64,000 bases of DNA. It comes from Vibrio tubiashii (GTDB lineage Bacteria; Pseudomonadota; Gammaproteobacteria; Enterobacterales; Vibrionaceae). Made by a program: the position numbers and the translations under genes. The notes under the pieces were generated by a model. The model saw only the letters and a list, made by a program, of their open reading frames with translations, had not been told where the DNA came from and searched no databases. The stretch is from positions 113,515-177,514 of the forward strand of contig JRWQ01000003.1 in NCBI GenBank assembly GCA_000775715.1, given 5' to 3'. Below are positions 21,426 through 32,736 of this stretch, in pieces. Numbering within the stretch: the first letter of the stretch is position 1; every line of letters starts with the position of its first letter.

Positions 21426-23645
21426 TCAGCCGAGGCGTTTCACGCTCATGACATCTTTAATCTGCTCAACTCGTTTAGAGACGCGTTGGAGAATTTCAAC
21501 GTTGTTCACTTCTAAATCAAAGTCCATGATCGACATTTGAGTCCGGTAATCGACGCGGCTCTTCATGCTGGTCACTTTAATCTTCTCATTAGCAAACAGG
21601 CTAGTGATGTCTTTAAGCAGACCACCACGCTCCATCGCCTCAACTCGCACAGTTAAGATGTATGAACCAACAAAACCGCTGCCCCAAACTGTTTCGATAA
21701 TGCGTTCTGGTGCATGGTGACGAAGCTCTTCTAGCTGCTCACAGTCGGCTCGGTGTACCGAAATACCACGACCTTGAGTGATATAGCCGGCAATCTCATC
21801 ACCAGGGATTGGCTGACAACAGCGAGCTAGATGGGTCATTAGATTATCGACACCTTCTACCACAACGGCATCTTTCTTCGGGCGACTCTGCGCTGGCGCT
21901 TTGCTTTCAGCTTCTTGCAGTTTTTCTAATGCTTGCTGATCTTCCTCTTCCGCCGTTGGTTTGTTGACCAATGCGTTGATGTGGTTGATCACTTGGTTAA
22001 TACGCAAGTCGCCACTGCCAATGCCGACATACAGCTCATCAGTACTGTTTACATTGAAGCGTTTCAACGCATACAGCTCGGCATCTTTTAGTGTCGCACC
22101 GATTTTCTGTAGTTCAGTCTCTAGGATATCGCGTCCTGCTTCGACATTTTTCTCGCGGCTCTGCTTGCGGAACCAAGCGTTAATCTTGGCGCGCGCACGG
22201 CCTGATGTCACAAAGCCCATATTAGGGTTAAGCCAGTCACGAGATGGGTTCGGCTCTTTCGAGGTGATGATTTCGACTTGGTCACCCATGGTTAACTTAT
22301 GAGTAAACGGAACGATACGTCCTGCCACTTTAGCACCAATACAGCGATGCCCTACTTCAGAGTGAATGTGGTAGGCAAAGTCTAGTGGCGTGGCCCCCAT
22401 AGGAAGGTCGACGACGTCACCGCGCGGAGTAAAGGCATACACACGGTCATCAAACACTTGACTGCGCAACTCATCAAGCATTTCGCCCGAGTCAGACATC
22501 TCTTCTTGCCAATCAAGCAGTTTACGCAACCAGGTAATCTTCTCGTCGTAACCGCTGCGACCGCCACCACCTTCTTTGTACTTCCAGTGCGCGGCAACGC
22601 CCAGTTCTGAGTCCTCATGCATGTCTTTGGTGCGTATCTGGATCTCAATTGTCTTGCCTTCAGGGCCTAGAATGACGGTATGGATCGACTGGTAACCATT
22701 GGGCTTGGGGTTAGCAACGTAGTCATCGAACTCGCTTGGAAGGTGCTTATATTTGGTATGGACTGCGCCTAATGCAGCATAACAATCTTGCAGTTTATCA
22801 GCGATAATACGCACCGCACGTACATCAAACAGCTCGTCAAATGCTAACCCCTTTTTCTGCATTTTTCTCCAGATAGAGTAAATATGTTTGGGGCGACCAC
22901 TCACTTCAGCATTGATGTTCGAGGCTTGCATTTCGCTAGTCAAATCGTCGACAAAGTCTTTGATGTACTGCTCACGCACAATACGTCTTTCAGATAGCTG
23001 TTTAGCAATTTGCTTGTAAGTATCTGGCTGTTGGTAACGGAAGGCATAGTCTTCCATCTCCCATTTCAGCTGACCGATACCCAGTCGGTTTGCCAGTGGT
23101 GCATAGATATTGGCACACTCTTTTGCTGCCGCTTGGCGTACCTCTTCTGGCGCTTTTTTCACTTCAACCAGATTAGCAATACGCTCAGCCAACTTAATGA
23201 CCACGCAACGGAAATCATCCACCATAGCCAGCAACATGCGGCGTACGTTATCGACCTGTGATGAGGCCGCACTGCCTTCAAGAGTGACGTTAAGTTGCCC
23301 CAGAGCCGCCATCTCTTCAACTCCATCAATCAACTTAATGGTTTCTTTGCCGAAATCTTCTTCAAACTGTTCGCGCTCATAGGCTCCACTAGATACTAGC
23401 GGGAACAATAACGCGGCGACTAGGGTGGCTTTATCCATCGACAGGGTGACAAGGATTTCGATCATCTCGCGTCCACGCCACAATAGCAGCGGGCCTTGTT
23501 CGTTGCCTTCGAGTACCGATTCACCCTTGAGGTATACTTCTTTTAAGCGCTTTGAAACCTTCGGCTCTTGCCCAAGGCTGGAAATCCACTTGTCTAGCTC
23601 AAACTGTTCGTCTTGATTTAAATGTGCGCTTCTTACCGCAACCAT
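21426..23645 (-). CDS. relA: RelA, ribosome-associated (p)ppGpp synthetase
   Basis: RelA makes (p)ppGpp when uncharged tRNA enters the ribosome, triggering the stringent response. The 739-residue product has a pseudo-hydrolase N-terminal region lacking the HD motif of SpoT, and a synthetase domain (FDVRAVRIIADKLQDCY and GYQSIHTVILGP). A TGS domain follows (about 405-465, DRVYAFTPRGDVVDLP), then helical and zinc-finger regions with the CC of ARCCQPIPGD, and a C-terminal ACT domain. rlmD lies 70 nt upstream and mazG downstream on the same strand. The absence of HD residues separates it from SpoT. Confidence 0.96.
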   Translation of the reverse strand: MVAVRSAHLNQDEQFELDKWISSLGQEPKVSKRLKEVYLKGESVLEGNEQGPLLLWRGREMIEILVTLSMDKATLVAALLFPLVSSGAYEREQFEEDFGKETIKLIDGVEEMAALGQLNVTLEGSAASSQVDNVRRMLLAMVDDFRCVVIKLAERIANLVEVKKAPEEVRQAAAKECANIYAPLANRLGIGQLKWEMEDYAFRYQQPDTYKQIAKQLSERRIVREQYIKDFVDDLTSEMQASNINAEVSGRPKHIYSIWRKMQKKGLAFDELFDVRAVRIIADKLQDCYAALGAVHTKYKHLPSEFDDYVANPKPNGYQSIHTVILGPEGKTIEIQIRTKDMHEDSELGVAAHWKYKEGGGGRSGYDEKITWLRKLLDWQEEMSDSGEMLDELRSQVFDDRVYAFTPRGDVVDLPMGATPLDFAYHIHSEVGHRCIGAKVAGRIVPFTHKLTMGDQVEIITSKEPNPSRDWLNPNMGFVTSGRARAKINAWFRKQSREKNVEAGRDILETELQKIGATLKDAELYALKRFNVNSTDELYVGIGSGDLRINQVINHINALVNKPTAEEEDQQALEKLQEAESKAPAQSRPKKDAVVVEGVDNLMTHLARCCQPIPGDEIAGYITQGRGISVHRADCEQLEELRHHAPERIIETVWGSGFVGSYILTVRVEAMERGGLLKDITSLFANEKIKVTSMKSRVDYRTQMSIMDFDLEVNNVEILQRVSKRVEQIKDVMSVKRLG

Positions 23646-23715
23646 TATTTTCGTCCTGTTATTTTTCTAATCTCGAACACCCATGCTCAGACTACTGAAG
23701 GATTGGGAAGTTCGT

Positions 23716-25035
23716 TTAATCCTTTACAAAAAGCGCCATAGATTCTAAATGGCTTGTATGCGGAAACATATCGAGCATACCTAATTTTTGTAATTTATAG
23801 CCTTGGCTAAGTAAGCTTTGCGAGTCTCGAGCTAGGGTTGCAGGGTTGCAAGAGACGTACACAACACGACTCGCACCTAAATGTGATATCTGCTCTATGA
23901 TACCACTCGCCCCCGCTCGCGCAGGATCAAGGAGTACTTTATCAAATTTTTTGCTTGCCCATCTCTGACCAGATACATCTTGTTCCAAATTCGCTTGATA
24001 GAATGACGCATTCTCTATGTCATTAATTTGTGCATTGTGGGAGGCTTTATCTACCATAATATCGACGCCTTCTACGCCGACCACACTCGCGACTTGCTTA
24101 GCGATTGGCAAGCTGAAGTTACCCAAACCGCAGAACAGATCGAGTACCCGATCTTGCTCACTAAGCTGCAGCCAAGATAACGCTTGTTCAACCATGCGTT
24201 GATTCACTTGCTGATTAACTTGGATAAAGTTGTTCGGCTCAAATGGAATCTTCACTCCCGCTTCTAAGTAATATGCGCTATCGCCCACCACGCGGTTGAG
24301 TTGGTCAGATTCTGGCATCAAGTAAAGACTCGCGTGGTTTTGCGTAGCGAATGCTTCTAGCCTGTTTCGGTCAGCCTCTTTTAGCGCTTTTAAGTGACGT
24401 AATACAATCACTTTGGTGTTATCACCTTTAACCAGTTCGACATGACCGATTGAATCTTGATGAGAGAACCCTTTCAACCGTTCATAAAGCGGTGCTAGCA
24501 AGGCGTCTAGATCTGAGTCAAGAACCGGGCAGTGAGTAACGGTAACAATCTCTTTGCTCTGTTTTTTTCGAAAACCAAACTCAAGCTGGCGAGTTTTCTT
24601 ATTGAATTTAATGCTCACTCGCGCACGACGACGATAACCTTTTTCAGCACCGACAATTGGTGCATCCAACTCAATCGAGTGACCCGCAAACTTGCTCATC
24701 AACTGGCTTAGTGTCTGCTGTTTATGTTGTTGCTGAACCTCAAGCGAAACATGCTGCATGTTACAACCACCACACTCAGCATAGTGCTGGCAAAAAGGCT
24801 CAATACGCTGCTCGCTGGCTTTTTGAATTTTGATCAGGTTCGCACGAGCGAATTTACTTTTACTTTCGGTCAATTGAACGAGAACCTGCTCCCCTGGCAG
24901 CGCACCTTCAATGAAGATAGGCTTTTTGTTCTGATAAGCCATGCCTGCGCCATGATGATCCAACTTTTCAATCGTCACCGACTGATGCTTGGTATTCAGT
25001 TGAGTTTTCTTCTTTGGTTGGAAAAAACGCGCCAT
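23716..25035 (-). CDS. rlmD: 23S rRNA (uracil-1939) methyltransferase RlmD
   Basis: RlmD makes 5-methyluridine at position 1939 of 23S rRNA using S-adenosylmethionine. The 439-residue protein has an N-terminal TRAM domain (about 17-75) and the cysteines of a 4Fe-4S cluster (C81 and the CGGC pair near 88-91, and a further Cys in THCPVL). It also carries the methyltransferase motif [13 protein letters not shown] and the catalytic cysteine in [11 protein letters not shown]. It is divergent from barA and lies just upstream of relA, as in E. coli. Confidence 0.95.
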   Translation of the reverse strand: MARFFQPKKKTQLNTKHQSVTIEKLDHHGAGMAYQNKKPIFIEGALPGEQVLVQLTESKSKFARANLIKIQKASEQRIEPFCQHYAECGGCNMQHVSLEVQQQHKQQTLSQLMSKFAGHSIELDAPIVGAEKGYRRRARVSIKFNKKTRQLEFGFRKKQSKEIVTVTHCPVLDSDLDALLAPLYERLKGFSHQDSIGHVELVKGDNTKVIVLRHLKALKEADRNRLEAFATQNHASLYLMPESDQLNRVVGDSAYYLEAGVKIPFEPNNFIQVNQQVNQRMVEQALSWLQLSEQDRVLDLFCGLGNFSLPIAKQVASVVGVEGVDIMVDKASHNAQINDIENASFYQANLEQDVSGQRWASKKFDKVLLDPARAGASGIIEQISHLGASRVVYVSCNPATLARDSQSLLSQGYKLQKLGMLDMFPHTSHLESMALFVKD

Positions 25036-25227
25036 GCTTTGTGCCTACTATTTATGACCTTACGGCCAATTGCTCGAAATACTAATTATAAGGTATACGT
25101 CCCAAGCTTTTACGCTTGAATCATTGTCTGAGCCGACTGAGTTGATTATGCTTAGATAATTACTTCGACGGCTTCTTTTATTTTGGAAGTTATTTTCCCA
25201 TATCCACACCGCGATGTTTAGACAATA

Positions 25228-28017
25228 ATGACAAGATATGGCTTGCGCGCCCGCGTTATTACCCTGACTTTAGCGCCGACATTAATTATCGGATTACTTC
25301 TGAGTGCTTTTTTCTCTTTTAATCGTTACCACGACTTAGAAAAGCAGGTAATCAATTCAGGCTTAAGTATTATTGAACCTTTGGCCATCGCCAGTGAAGA
25401 GGGATTAAAAAACAATAGCCGAGAATCAGTGCGTCGTATCATCAGCTATGCGCACCGTAAAAATTCCAAGTTTGTCCGCAGTATTGCGGTATTCGACTAC
25501 AATCATGAGCTATTTGTAACCTCTAACTTCCACCCAAACTTTGAATTGCTCACTTTTCCACGTAGTGAGCCCATTCCACTGCTGCTCAACTCTGAGCTGG
25601 AAGAGAATACTTTAATCCTACGTGCCCCAGTGATTGCAGAATCTGGCCTAGTTGCAACGATGAAAGGGCCTAACTCGAATCCTGCCCTTGGATATGTCGC
25701 GATCGAGCTTGATCTATCTTCCCTTCGCTTGCAGCAGTACCAAGAGATATTCTCGGCATTTTTGGTGTTGTTGATTGGCCTGGGCTTATCCGCGGTATTT
25801 GCCTACCGCTTGATGTATGACGTCACTCGCCCGATCTCGCATATGAAAAACATGGTCGACAGAATTCGTCGCGGCCACTTGGATGTGCGTATCGAAGGTA
25901 AGATGCATGGCGAGCTCGACTCGCTAAAAAATGGTATCAACGCAATGGCAGTCTCGCTGTCGGAATACCACGTTGAGATGCAACACAGTATTGACCAAGC
26001 GACTTCCGACCTACGTGAAACCCTAGAACAGTTAGAAATTCAAAACGTCGAACTGGATATCGCAAAAAAACGCGCACAAGAAGCAGCTCGGGTTAAATCT
26101 GAATTCTTGGCCAATATGTCACACGAGCTTCGAACACCACTCAACGGGGTCATTGGCTTTACTCGTCAGATGCTAAAAACCAGCTTAACCAACAGTCAAA
26201 CTGATTATCTTCAAACCATAGAGAAATCAGCCAATAACCTACTCAATATCATCAACGACATTCTCGATTTCTCAAAACTAGAAGCGGGTAAGTTGGCTCT
26301 TGAGAATATCCCATTTGATTTCCAAGGCTCACTAGAAGAAGTGGTCAGCCTGCAAGCCACCAGCGCTCATGAGAAAGGCCTAGAGCTGACACTTAAGATC
26401 GATCCTAAAATCCCAGCGGGGCTGATTGGTGACCCTCTACGTATTCAACAGGTATTAACTAACCTTGTCGGCAACTCAATTAAGTTCACCGAGCGAGGCA
26501 ACATAGACATTAGCGTCGAACTACGCTCACAAAGGGATGATTCGGTAGAACTTCAGTTTATGGTCCGCGATACCGGTATTGGTATTTCTGAACGTCAGCA
26601 ATCACAGTTGTTCCAAGCATTCAGCCAAGCCGATGCGAGTATTTCACGCCGCTACGGCGGTACAGGTCTTGGCCTAGTTATTACCCAGAAGCTAGTTAGC
26701 CAAATGGGCGGCGAGATTAGTCTCACGAGTCGTCTACACCAAGGCTCTACTTTCTGGTTTACCTTAAGCCTATCTTCAACGGATATGCCAGTCAGCGATC
26801 TGCTTGAAACGCAGAATCTTCGTCAACGTACCTTGTTGCTCGTCGAGCCAAACATGCAGGCTGCATCGGTTGTTCAGCAAACCTTGGTTCAAGAAGGTCT
26901 AGTCGTCACTTATCGCTCTTCACTGCCTGAAGAGGCGGAAAGCTATGACTATGTTCTGCTTAACCTGTCGCCAAACAAAGACAACGATGTCAGCTCGGTT
27001 CAGTTACTAGTTGAACAAGCGATGCGATGCGCTCCACAAGTGGTGGTCGGCATGCCAAGTACCGCTCTTGCGCTGTCAGATCATCTGATTCAAAAATATC
27101 AGATTCACTGTATTACCAAGCCTCTATCGCGCAGAAAGCTGCTGCAAACACTCGCCGCAAACCAAGAGAGCATTCCTTATTTAGAAACAGAAGAAGAACA
27201 TCGAGAGACACTTCCCCTGCGTGTAATGGCGGTTGATGACAACCCGGCCAACTTGAAGCTGATTAGCGCACTACTTAATGAGCGAGTTGATAGCGTTATC
27301 ACCTGTACCAACGGAGCCGATGCAGTTAAACAAGCGGAAGTTCAGCACTTCGATATCATCTTGATGGATATTCAGATGCCACATATGGATGGCGTAACCG
27401 CCTGCAGCAAAATAAAGCAGACCGAGTTAAACGTTAATACACCGGTTATCGCGGTGACTGCCCACGCTATGGTAGGTGAGCGAGACCGCCTACTCAACGC
27501 TGGCATGGATGATTACCTCACCAAGCCGATTGAAGAGCACGTGCTGCAACAGGTGCTGATGCACTGGAATCCTAACACTAGTGAGCAAGAGTTGGAGAAG
27601 CTCGATCTAACAACGAGCAGTATTAGCACCGATGATAGCCAAGAGAGTGCACCTCAATTCGAACACAACAACATCATTATTGATTGGCAAGCGGCGCTAA
27701 AACAATCCGCCAACAAACAAGACTTGGCTAAAGATATGCTCAAGATGCTGGTCGACTACATTCCAGAGGTCAGTGCAATTGTCGAAGGGGCTCTTGAAGA
27801 TGACCACTTTGACAAAGAGCAACTGCTTCATCATGTACACAAATTACACGGCAGCAGCTCGTATTGTGGTGTTCCAAGGCTGAAAAATGTCTGTGAGACT
27901 ATCGAGAAGCAACTGCGTTCTGGGGCGGACATTGCAGGTATCGAACCGGAGCTGTTCGAGTTGCAAGATGAGATGGAAAAAGTAGAAGCGAGTGCAAAGC
28001 CCTACTTAGAGAACTAG
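25228..28017 (+). CDS. barA: BarA/VarS hybrid sensor histidine kinase
   Basis: This membrane tripartite kinase phosphorylates the response regulator UvrY/VarA, which controls CsrB-type sRNAs and carbon metabolism; in vibrios it is called VarS. The domains are TM1 (about 12-31), a periplasmic loop, TM2 (about 172-192), HAMP (about 193-245), a HisKA domain with H299 in MSHELRTP and an HATPase (DTGIGI, GGTGLGL). A degenerate receiver-like segment (about 530-650), a receiver with D714 in LMDIQMP, and a C-terminal HPt with H874 in KLHGSSSYCG complete it. The N-terminus (MTRYGLRARVITLTLAPT) fits BarA, although the Shine-Dalgarno is weak. It is divergent from rlmD, a conserved arrangement. Confidence 0.95.
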   Translation: MTRYGLRARVITLTLAPTLIIGLLLSAFFSFNRYHDLEKQVINSGLSIIEPLAIASEEGLKNNSRESVRRIISYAHRKNSKFVRSIAVFDYNHELFVTSNFHPNFELLTFPRSEPIPLLLNSELEENTLILRAPVIAESGLVATMKGPNSNPALGYVAIELDLSSLRLQQYQEIFSAFLVLLIGLGLSAVFAYRLMYDVTRPISHMKNMVDRIRRGHLDVRIEGKMHGELDSLKNGINAMAVSLSEYHVEMQHSIDQATSDLRETLEQLEIQNVELDIAKKRAQEAARVKSEFLANMSHELRTPLNGVIGFTRQMLKTSLTNSQTDYLQTIEKSANNLLNIINDILDFSKLEAGKLALENIPFDFQGSLEEVVSLQATSAHEKGLELTLKIDPKIPAGLIGDPLRIQQVLTNLVGNSIKFTERGNIDISVELRSQRDDSVELQFMVRDTGIGISERQQSQLFQAFSQADASISRRYGGTGLGLVITQKLVSQMGGEISLTSRLHQGSTFWFTLSLSSTDMPVSDLLETQNLRQRTLLLVEPNMQAASVVQQTLVQEGLVVTYRSSLPEEAESYDYVLLNLSPNKDNDVSSVQLLVEQAMRCAPQVVVGMPSTALALSDHLIQKYQIHCITKPLSRRKLLQTLAANQESIPYLETEEEHRETLPLRVMAVDDNPANLKLISALLNERVDSVITCTNGADAVKQAEVQHFDIILMDIQMPHMDGVTACSKIKQTELNVNTPVIAVTAHAMVGERDRLLNAGMDDYLTKPIEEHVLQQVLMHWNPNTSEQELEKLDLTTSSISTDDSQESAPQFEHNNIIIDWQAALKQSANKQDLAKDMLKMLVDYIPEVSAIVEGALEDDHFDKEQLLHHVHKLHGSSSYCGVPRLKNVCETIEKQLRSGADIAGIEPELFELQDEMEKVEASAKPYLEN

Positions 28018-28020
28018 TTA

Positions 28021-28401
28021 TTAGCTCTCTAGAATAACCGTTGCAACCGCATAGTGGCGCTCATCAGAAATAGACAGGTGGATATGTTCCACCTGTTTTT
28101 GTTTAGACATTTCTAATGCTTTACCACTAAGGCTTAGCACTGGCTTGCCCAGTTGATCGTTGGTTACCTCAAAGTCATGAAAGGTGACACCAAGGGCAAT
28201 GCCTGTACCCAAAGCTTTTGAAGCCGCTTCTTTCGCTGCAAATCGCTTGGCAAGAAAACGTCCTTGCTGCTTGATAGCTGAAAACGTCTCAAGTTCAGCC
28301 TCAGTTAAAATGCGCTTTGCAAACGGCTCACCACTTCGATCGAGTGCCTTTTCTACGCGCTCAATCTCTGCGATATCTGTACCTAAACCAACAATTGCCA
28401 T
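28021..28401 (-). CDS. acpS: Holo-[acyl-carrier-protein] synthase
   Basis: AcpS transfers 4'-phosphopantetheine from CoA to acyl carrier protein, enabling fatty-acid synthesis. The 126-residue product shows [12 protein letters not shown] at the N-terminus (metal-binding D) and [14 protein letters not shown], the two signatures of the family. It begins 2 nt after the pdxJ stop and ends 3 nt from the convergent barA stop, so it is the last gene of the long rpoE-to-acpS series. Confidence 0.97.
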   Translation of the reverse strand: MAIVGLGTDIAEIERVEKALDRSGEPFAKRILTEAELETFSAIKQQGRFLAKRFAAKEAASKALGTGIALGVTFHDFEVTNDQLGKPVLSLSGKALEMSKQKQVEHIHLSISDERHYAVATVILES

Positions 28402-28403
28402 AA

Positions 28404-29135
28404 TTATCGACGAGCTTCGACCATGATGGATTTCATATCAGCGACAGCTTTGTGCAGACCATCAAACACCGCGCGACCAATGATTGAGTGGCCGATGTTT
28501 AGCTCGTATATTTCAGGGATAGCGGCAATAGGAGCCACATTGTGGTAAGTCAGGCCGTGCCCCGCATTAACTGTGATACCAAGATCCGCGGCATAGCTTG
28601 CACCTGCTGCGATTTTCTTTAATTCATCTTGCTGATCAGCTTCAGTTTCAGCATCCGCGTAGTGACCAGTGTGAAGCTCAATAAAGGGCGCTCCACATGC
28701 TTTCGCTGCATCAATTTGCTCGCGGTCTGCATCGATAAACAGTGACACTTTGATGCCTGCGTCAGTGAGCTTTTGAGTCGCAGCTTTTACTTTGTCTAAG
28801 TGACCCGCTACGTCTAAACCACCTTCAGTGGTTAACTCTTCACGCTTCTCTGGTACAAGACATACATATTCTGGTTTAGTGTTTAACGCAATCTCAACCA
28901 TCTCATCCGTCACTGCCATCTCTAAGTTCATACGAGTTTGCAGTGTTTCGCGAAGGATGCGCACATCACGATCAAGAATGTGGCGACGATCTTCACGCAG
29001 GTGGATAGTGATCCCATCCGCACCGGCACGCTCGGCAATTTCTGCCGCGTGAACAGGATCTGGATACTTGGTACCACGTGCATTACGCAATGTCGCAATG
29101 TGATCGATATTTACACCTAGGTAGATTGAGCTCAT
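28404..29135 (-). CDS. pdxJ: Pyridoxine 5'-phosphate synthase
   Basis: PdxJ condenses 1-deoxyxylulose 5-phosphate with aminoacetone 3-phosphate to give pyridoxine phosphate (vitamin B6). The 243 residues form a TIM barrel; [16 protein letters not shown] at the start and HGLTYHNV near residue 190 are family hallmarks. The ATG overlaps the recO stop by 4 nt and its stop is 2 nt from acpS, indicating one operon with translational coupling. Confidence 0.97.
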   Translation of the reverse strand: MSSIYLGVNIDHIATLRNARGTKYPDPVHAAEIAERAGADGITIHLREDRRHILDRDVRILRETLQTRMNLEMAVTDEMVEIALNTKPEYVCLVPEKREELTTEGGLDVAGHLDKVKAATQKLTDAGIKVSLFIDADREQIDAAKACGAPFIELHTGHYADAETEADQQDELKKIAAGASYAADLGITVNAGHGLTYHNVAPIAAIPEIYELNIGHSIIGRAVFDGLHKAVADMKSIMVEARR

Positions 29136-29854
29136 TTTCCAATACTCCGTTTGGGAACCATGCTTAGAAAGAGTTCCCTGCTTTTTAATGGTTTGCCGCC
29201 AAGATACGGCTTTAAGGCTATGCGTGTAAAGCGTTTTGCCGCTTTAAGTTGTTCTTTTGAAGTAAACCTACGCTCACTAATGGCGATAAGTTCATTGCCT
29301 AAAAAAGTTAAGTTGTCTTTACGCACCGAGGCAATAAAGCCTTTTTGCTCTCGGTAACGATAGGTCATAGTAGGATCAATAGGCTCCCCGGTGCCAGCGC
29401 AGTGTAAGAAGTCGACGCCATAACCCATGGCTGACAACAGCGCGAGTTCAAAACGTCTTAGAGCAGGCTCGGGATTGTCACACTGGGCTAACTCAGTAAG
29501 CACGTGCAAATAGTCATGAAAAAGCGCTGGCATCGCGACCTCTGCCATCAGCACCCGACCAACTAACTCATTAACGTACATGCCTGAATAGAGATTAATT
29601 CCCGCTAAGGGCAACCCAAGACTTATCGGCTCGGCTTGGCGCAGAGTTTTCATCGAGCCATTACCAGACCACTTTAAAAGTAGCGGCGTAAAAGGTTGTA
29701 GCGCGCCTTTGAGGTTTGAGCGCTTGCTACGAGCTCCTTTAGACATCAGTGTTACACGGCCATACTCCTCACTGAACACATCGAGAATCAAACTCGACTC
29801 ACTGTAAGGGCGGCGATGTAACACAAAGCAGCGCTGTAAACCTTCAGAAGACAT
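29132..29854 (-). CDS. recO: DNA repair protein RecO
   Basis: RecO loads RecA onto SSB-coated single-stranded DNA together with RecR and anneals strands. The 240-residue protein has an N-terminal OB fold ([26 protein letters not shown], with [14 protein letters not shown]) and a helical C-terminal domain, as in the E. coli protein. It shares 4 nt with pdxJ. An intrinsic terminator separates it from era upstream, so it needs readthrough or its own promoter. Confidence 0.93.
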   Translation of the reverse strand: MSSEGLQRCFVLHRRPYSESSLILDVFSEEYGRVTLMSKGARSKRSNLKGALQPFTPLLLKWSGNGSMKTLRQAEPISLGLPLAGINLYSGMYVNELVGRVLMAEVAMPALFHDYLHVLTELAQCDNPEPALRRFELALLSAMGYGVDFLHCAGTGEPIDPTMTYRYREQKGFIASVRKDNLTFLGNELIAISERRFTSKEQLKAAKRFTRIALKPYLGGKPLKSRELFLSMVPKRSIGK

Positions 29855-29873
29855 ATAATCTTAACCAAACAAT

Positions 29874-29905
29874 AAAAAATAAGGAGCCATCAGGCTCCTT
29901 ATTGT
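29874..29905 (-). terminator. Intrinsic terminator after era
   Basis: ATAAGGAGCC (29879-29888) pairs with GGCTCCTTAT (29893-29902) around ATCA. On the minus strand a run of six T follows. It lies between era and recO. Confidence 0.8.
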
Positions 29906-29941
29906 AACTTGCGCGGAGCGAAGCAAACAGCCTCGCCAACC

Positions 29942-30919
29942 TTATAGATCGTCGATGTAACCTAGTGAACGCAAAGCACGTTCATCATCAGCCCAACCCG
30001 ATTTCACTTTAACCCAAGTCTCTAGGTAAACCTTACGACCAAACAGCTCTTCCATATCTAAGCGAGCTTCTCGGCCGATAGTCTTGATCTTCTCGCCACC
30101 TTTACCAATCACCATTTTCTTCTGGCCATGACGCTCAACAAGAATTAGGGCGTTGATATGGAAACCGTCCGTATCAGGGTTGTAGTCGAAACGTTCAACC
30201 TCAACCGTCACTGAGTAAGGCAGTTCCTCACCAGTAAAGCGCATCAACTTTTCACGTACGATTTCAGATGCCATAAAACGCTGAGAGCGGTCAGTCACAT
30301 ACTCTTCTGGGAAGTGGTGTGTCGCTTTAGGAAGATAGTCACGAACGTGCTTACGAAGCACATCTATGTTTTTACCCTGTTTTGCCGAGATTGGCACAAC
30401 ATCAACAAACTCCATCTTCTTCGACATGTCCATCATATGCTGCATCACTTCATTACGATCTTGCACGTTATCCACTTTGTTAACACACAACACAACTGGG
30501 AAGTTAGATTTTTGCAGCTTAGTCAGAACCATCTCGTCGTCGTTAGTCCAATGAGTACCATCGACAAGGAAGAACACTAGGTTTACGTCACTTAGTGAAG
30601 AGTTCGCAGCGCGGTTCATCAAACGGTTGATAGCACGCTTCTCTTCGATGTGAAGACCTGGAGTGTCAACGTAGATCGCTTGGTAATCACCTTCAGTATC
30701 GACCCCCATAATACGGTGGCGAGTTGTCTGCGGTTTACGTGAAGTGATCGAAATCTTCTGACCAAGAATACGGTTTAGAAGCGTCGATTTACCTACGTTA
30801 GGACGACCAACGATCGCCACGAAACCACAGTGTTGATTTTCAGGCGAACTTGGTTGCTCTTTATTCGATGAGAAATACGCATCGATATCAAATTCGTTGT
30901 TGTCAGTTGAATCAGTCAT
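29942..30919 (-). CDS. era: GTPase Era
   Basis: Era is an essential GTPase that binds the 3' end of 16S rRNA during 30S assembly. The 325-residue product has the G-domain motifs G1 [10 protein letters not shown]3 DTPG and G4 NKVD, then the C-terminal KH domain ([16 protein letters not shown]). About 20 extra acidic/polar residues precede the G domain compared with E. coli Era. Its start overlaps the rnc stop by 8 nt, so rnc and era are coupled. Confidence 0.97.
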   Translation of the reverse strand: MTDSTDNNEFDIDAYFSSNKEQPSSPENQHCGFVAIVGRPNVGKSTLLNRILGQKISITSRKPQTTRHRIMGVDTEGDYQAIYVDTPGLHIEEKRAINRLMNRAANSSLSDVNLVFFLVDGTHWTNDDEMVLTKLQKSNFPVVLCVNKVDNVQDRNEVMQHMMDMSKKMEFVDVVPISAKQGKNIDVLRKHVRDYLPKATHHFPEEYVTDRSQRFMASEIVREKLMRFTGEELPYSVTVEVERFDYNPDTDGFHINALILVERHGQKKMVIGKGGEKIKTIGREARLDMEELFGRKVYLETWVKVKSGWADDERALRSLGYIDDL

Positions 30920-31589
30920 TGGTCAATTGCTCTAGTGCTAGTTCAGCAGCCGCTTGTTCTGCCTTGCGGCGGCTGGTGCCTTTACCAATGACAGGTTGTC
31001 CAATACCTGCCACTTCACACGAAACCGTAAACTCTTGGTTATGTGCTTCACCTTTAATATTAGTCACTGAATACGCAGGTAGCGGTTTTCTTCGACCTTG
31101 AAGAAACTCTTGAAGACGCGTTTTCGGGTCTTTTTGCGAAACACCCGGTTTGATCGCGTCAAGGCGCGTCTTATACCAACTCAGGATAATGCCACGCACT
31201 ACTTCAATATCACTATCAAGGTAAATAGCACCGATAATGGCTTCTACAGCGTCGGCAAGAATTGAATCACGGCGGAAACCGCCGCTTTTTAATTCACCTG
31301 GACCTAATTTTAAGTGATCTCCTAGCTCGAATTCACGACCTAGTTCCGCCAAGGTTTTTCCACGTACGAGTGTGGCACGCATGCGGCTCATATCCCCTTC
31401 GTTCACTTTGGGGAAACGGTGATAAAGATCATCAGCAATGACAAAACTTAAAATTGAATCGCCCAGAAACTCAAGACGCTCGTTATGTTTTCCATTAGCG
31501 CTACGATGTGTCAGCGCTAGACTGATTAGCTCAGCATCATTGAACTGATAGCCGAGCCTTTTCTCTAGTTTTACAATAGGAGAATTCAT
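30912..31589 (-). CDS. rnc: Ribonuclease III
   Basis: RNase III cleaves double-stranded RNA, including the rRNA precursor. The 225-residue product has the catalytic signature [11 protein letters not shown] (about 37-47), a second acidic site ([13 protein letters not shown]) and a C-terminal dsRNA-binding domain ([12 protein letters not shown] ... [16 protein letters not shown]). In E. coli RNase III cleaves the leader of its own message. Here the gap to lepB upstream holds an ERIC-like repeat that would fold into a long hairpin and might be such a target; that is inference. Confidence 0.97.
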   Translation of the reverse strand: MNSPIVKLEKRLGYQFNDAELISLALTHRSANGKHNERLEFLGDSILSFVIADDLYHRFPKVNEGDMSRMRATLVRGKTLAELGREFELGDHLKLGPGELKSGGFRRDSILADAVEAIIGAIYLDSDIEVVRGIILSWYKTRLDAIKPGVSQKDPKTRLQEFLQGRRKPLPAYSVTNIKGEAHNQEFTVSCEVAGIGQPVIGKGTSRRKAEQAAAELALEQLTND

Positions 31590-31621
31590 GCTCTCTCAAT
31601 AATTTAATTACAATTTTCTAA

Positions 31622-31750
31622 ATAGTTGATTTCACAGCTAGGCGACAAACAAATCCAACCCTATGAGCATAGAGGCTCTATGTGACTAGGGCGTCCGGCG
31701 TTCCGGTGGATTTATGCACTCAACAACGCCGTGGGATCAACTATGACGAA
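31622..31750. repeat. ERIC-like intergenic repeat, copy B
   Basis: About 128 bp run from TAGTTGAT to ATCAACTA (outer inverted repeat), with CAGCTAGGCGACAA, CTATGAGCATAGAGG, TCTATGTGACT and CAACAACGCCGT inside. It is closely similar to copy C on the other side of lepB, in the same orientation. The length and layout match ERIC units. Confidence 0.7.
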
Positions 31751-31753
31751 AAT

Positions 31754-32650
31754 TTAGTTAATACCACCGATGCGGTTAAACCTGACACCAGTTGGAATCC
31801 AAGAAGGTAGCACGCTGTCTTCGCCACGTTCAAACTCGAAGCTGATCCAAATAGCGACTGCTTTACCGACTAGGTTAGCTTCTGGGACAAAGCCCCAGTA
31901 ACGACTGTCTGCACTGTTGTCACGGTTATCACCCATAACAAAGTACTGACCTTCAGGTACCACCCATTCATTCACGCCGTTACGTGGTTGATATAACTCA
32001 ACGCGATCACGACGCAACGGGTTAACCAAAATTTGATGTCCATCTTCACCTAACTGCTCATCCAACTGAATCAGAGGAATGCCGTTTTGGATAAATTGAC
32101 TCTCTTCCACATTTGACAGTTTCACAGGATTACATGTGTTTTCACCTGGAGACTGAATGCAGATTTCTTTTTTACTGTTGTAGCGAACCGTATCACCAGG
32201 CAACCCAACCACGCGTTTGATGTAGTCGATACTTGGCTGAGGCGGGTATTTGAATACCACGGTATCACCACGCTCAGGTTTACCTGTTTCAACCAGTTGC
32301 GTGCGCCACACTGGGTCTTTTAGACCGTATGCGTACTTCTCAACTAAAATGAAGTCACCCACTAGCAGGGTTGGCATCATTGAGCCAGATGGAATCTGAA
32401 ACGGTTCATAGATAAAGGAGCGTAAAACCAATACCGCTGCAATCACAGGGAAAATAGAGACACTATTTTCAATCCACCACGGCTGAGTCTTTACCTTTTC
32501 AACAACAGCAGCATCTAAACCGTTAGTTTGCGCTTCAACTTCAGCCACTTTGGCTTGGCGCTTTTTAGCAAAAACCAACTTTTCTAGCACCCAAACGACA
32601 CCAGTGACTAAGGTTACAATCACAAGGATGAGTGAAAATGTATTCGCCAT
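31754..32650 (-). CDS. lepB: Signal peptidase I
   Basis: LepB cleaves signal peptides on the periplasmic face of the inner membrane. The 298-residue protein has two N-terminal transmembrane segments (about 4-23 and 62-80). The catalytic Ser/Lys dyad is S90 in IPSGSMMPTL and K145 in IKRVVGLPGD, and box E GDNRDNSADSR is present. It lies downstream of lepA. ERIC-like repeats flank it on both sides, and its stop codon abuts copy B. Confidence 0.97.
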   Translation of the reverse strand: MANTFSLILVIVTLVTGVVWVLEKLVFAKKRQAKVAEVEAQTNGLDAAVVEKVKTQPWWIENSVSIFPVIAAVLVLRSFIYEPFQIPSGSMMPTLLVGDFILVEKYAYGLKDPVWRTQLVETGKPERGDTVVFKYPPQPSIDYIKRVVGLPGDTVRYNSKKEICIQSPGENTCNPVKLSNVEESQFIQNGIPLIQLDEQLGEDGHQILVNPLRRDRVELYQPRNGVNEWVVPEGQYFVMGDNRDNSADSRYWGFVPEANLVGKAVAIWISFEFERGEDSVLPSWIPTGVRFNRIGGIN

Positions 32651-32736
32651 TGACTTCCCTTATCTCAAAAATACGAAAGTGAAAGAGCCGAAACCCTTCC
32701 ACTTACCAATAAAACTTGCTTCAAGCAATCCCTTAA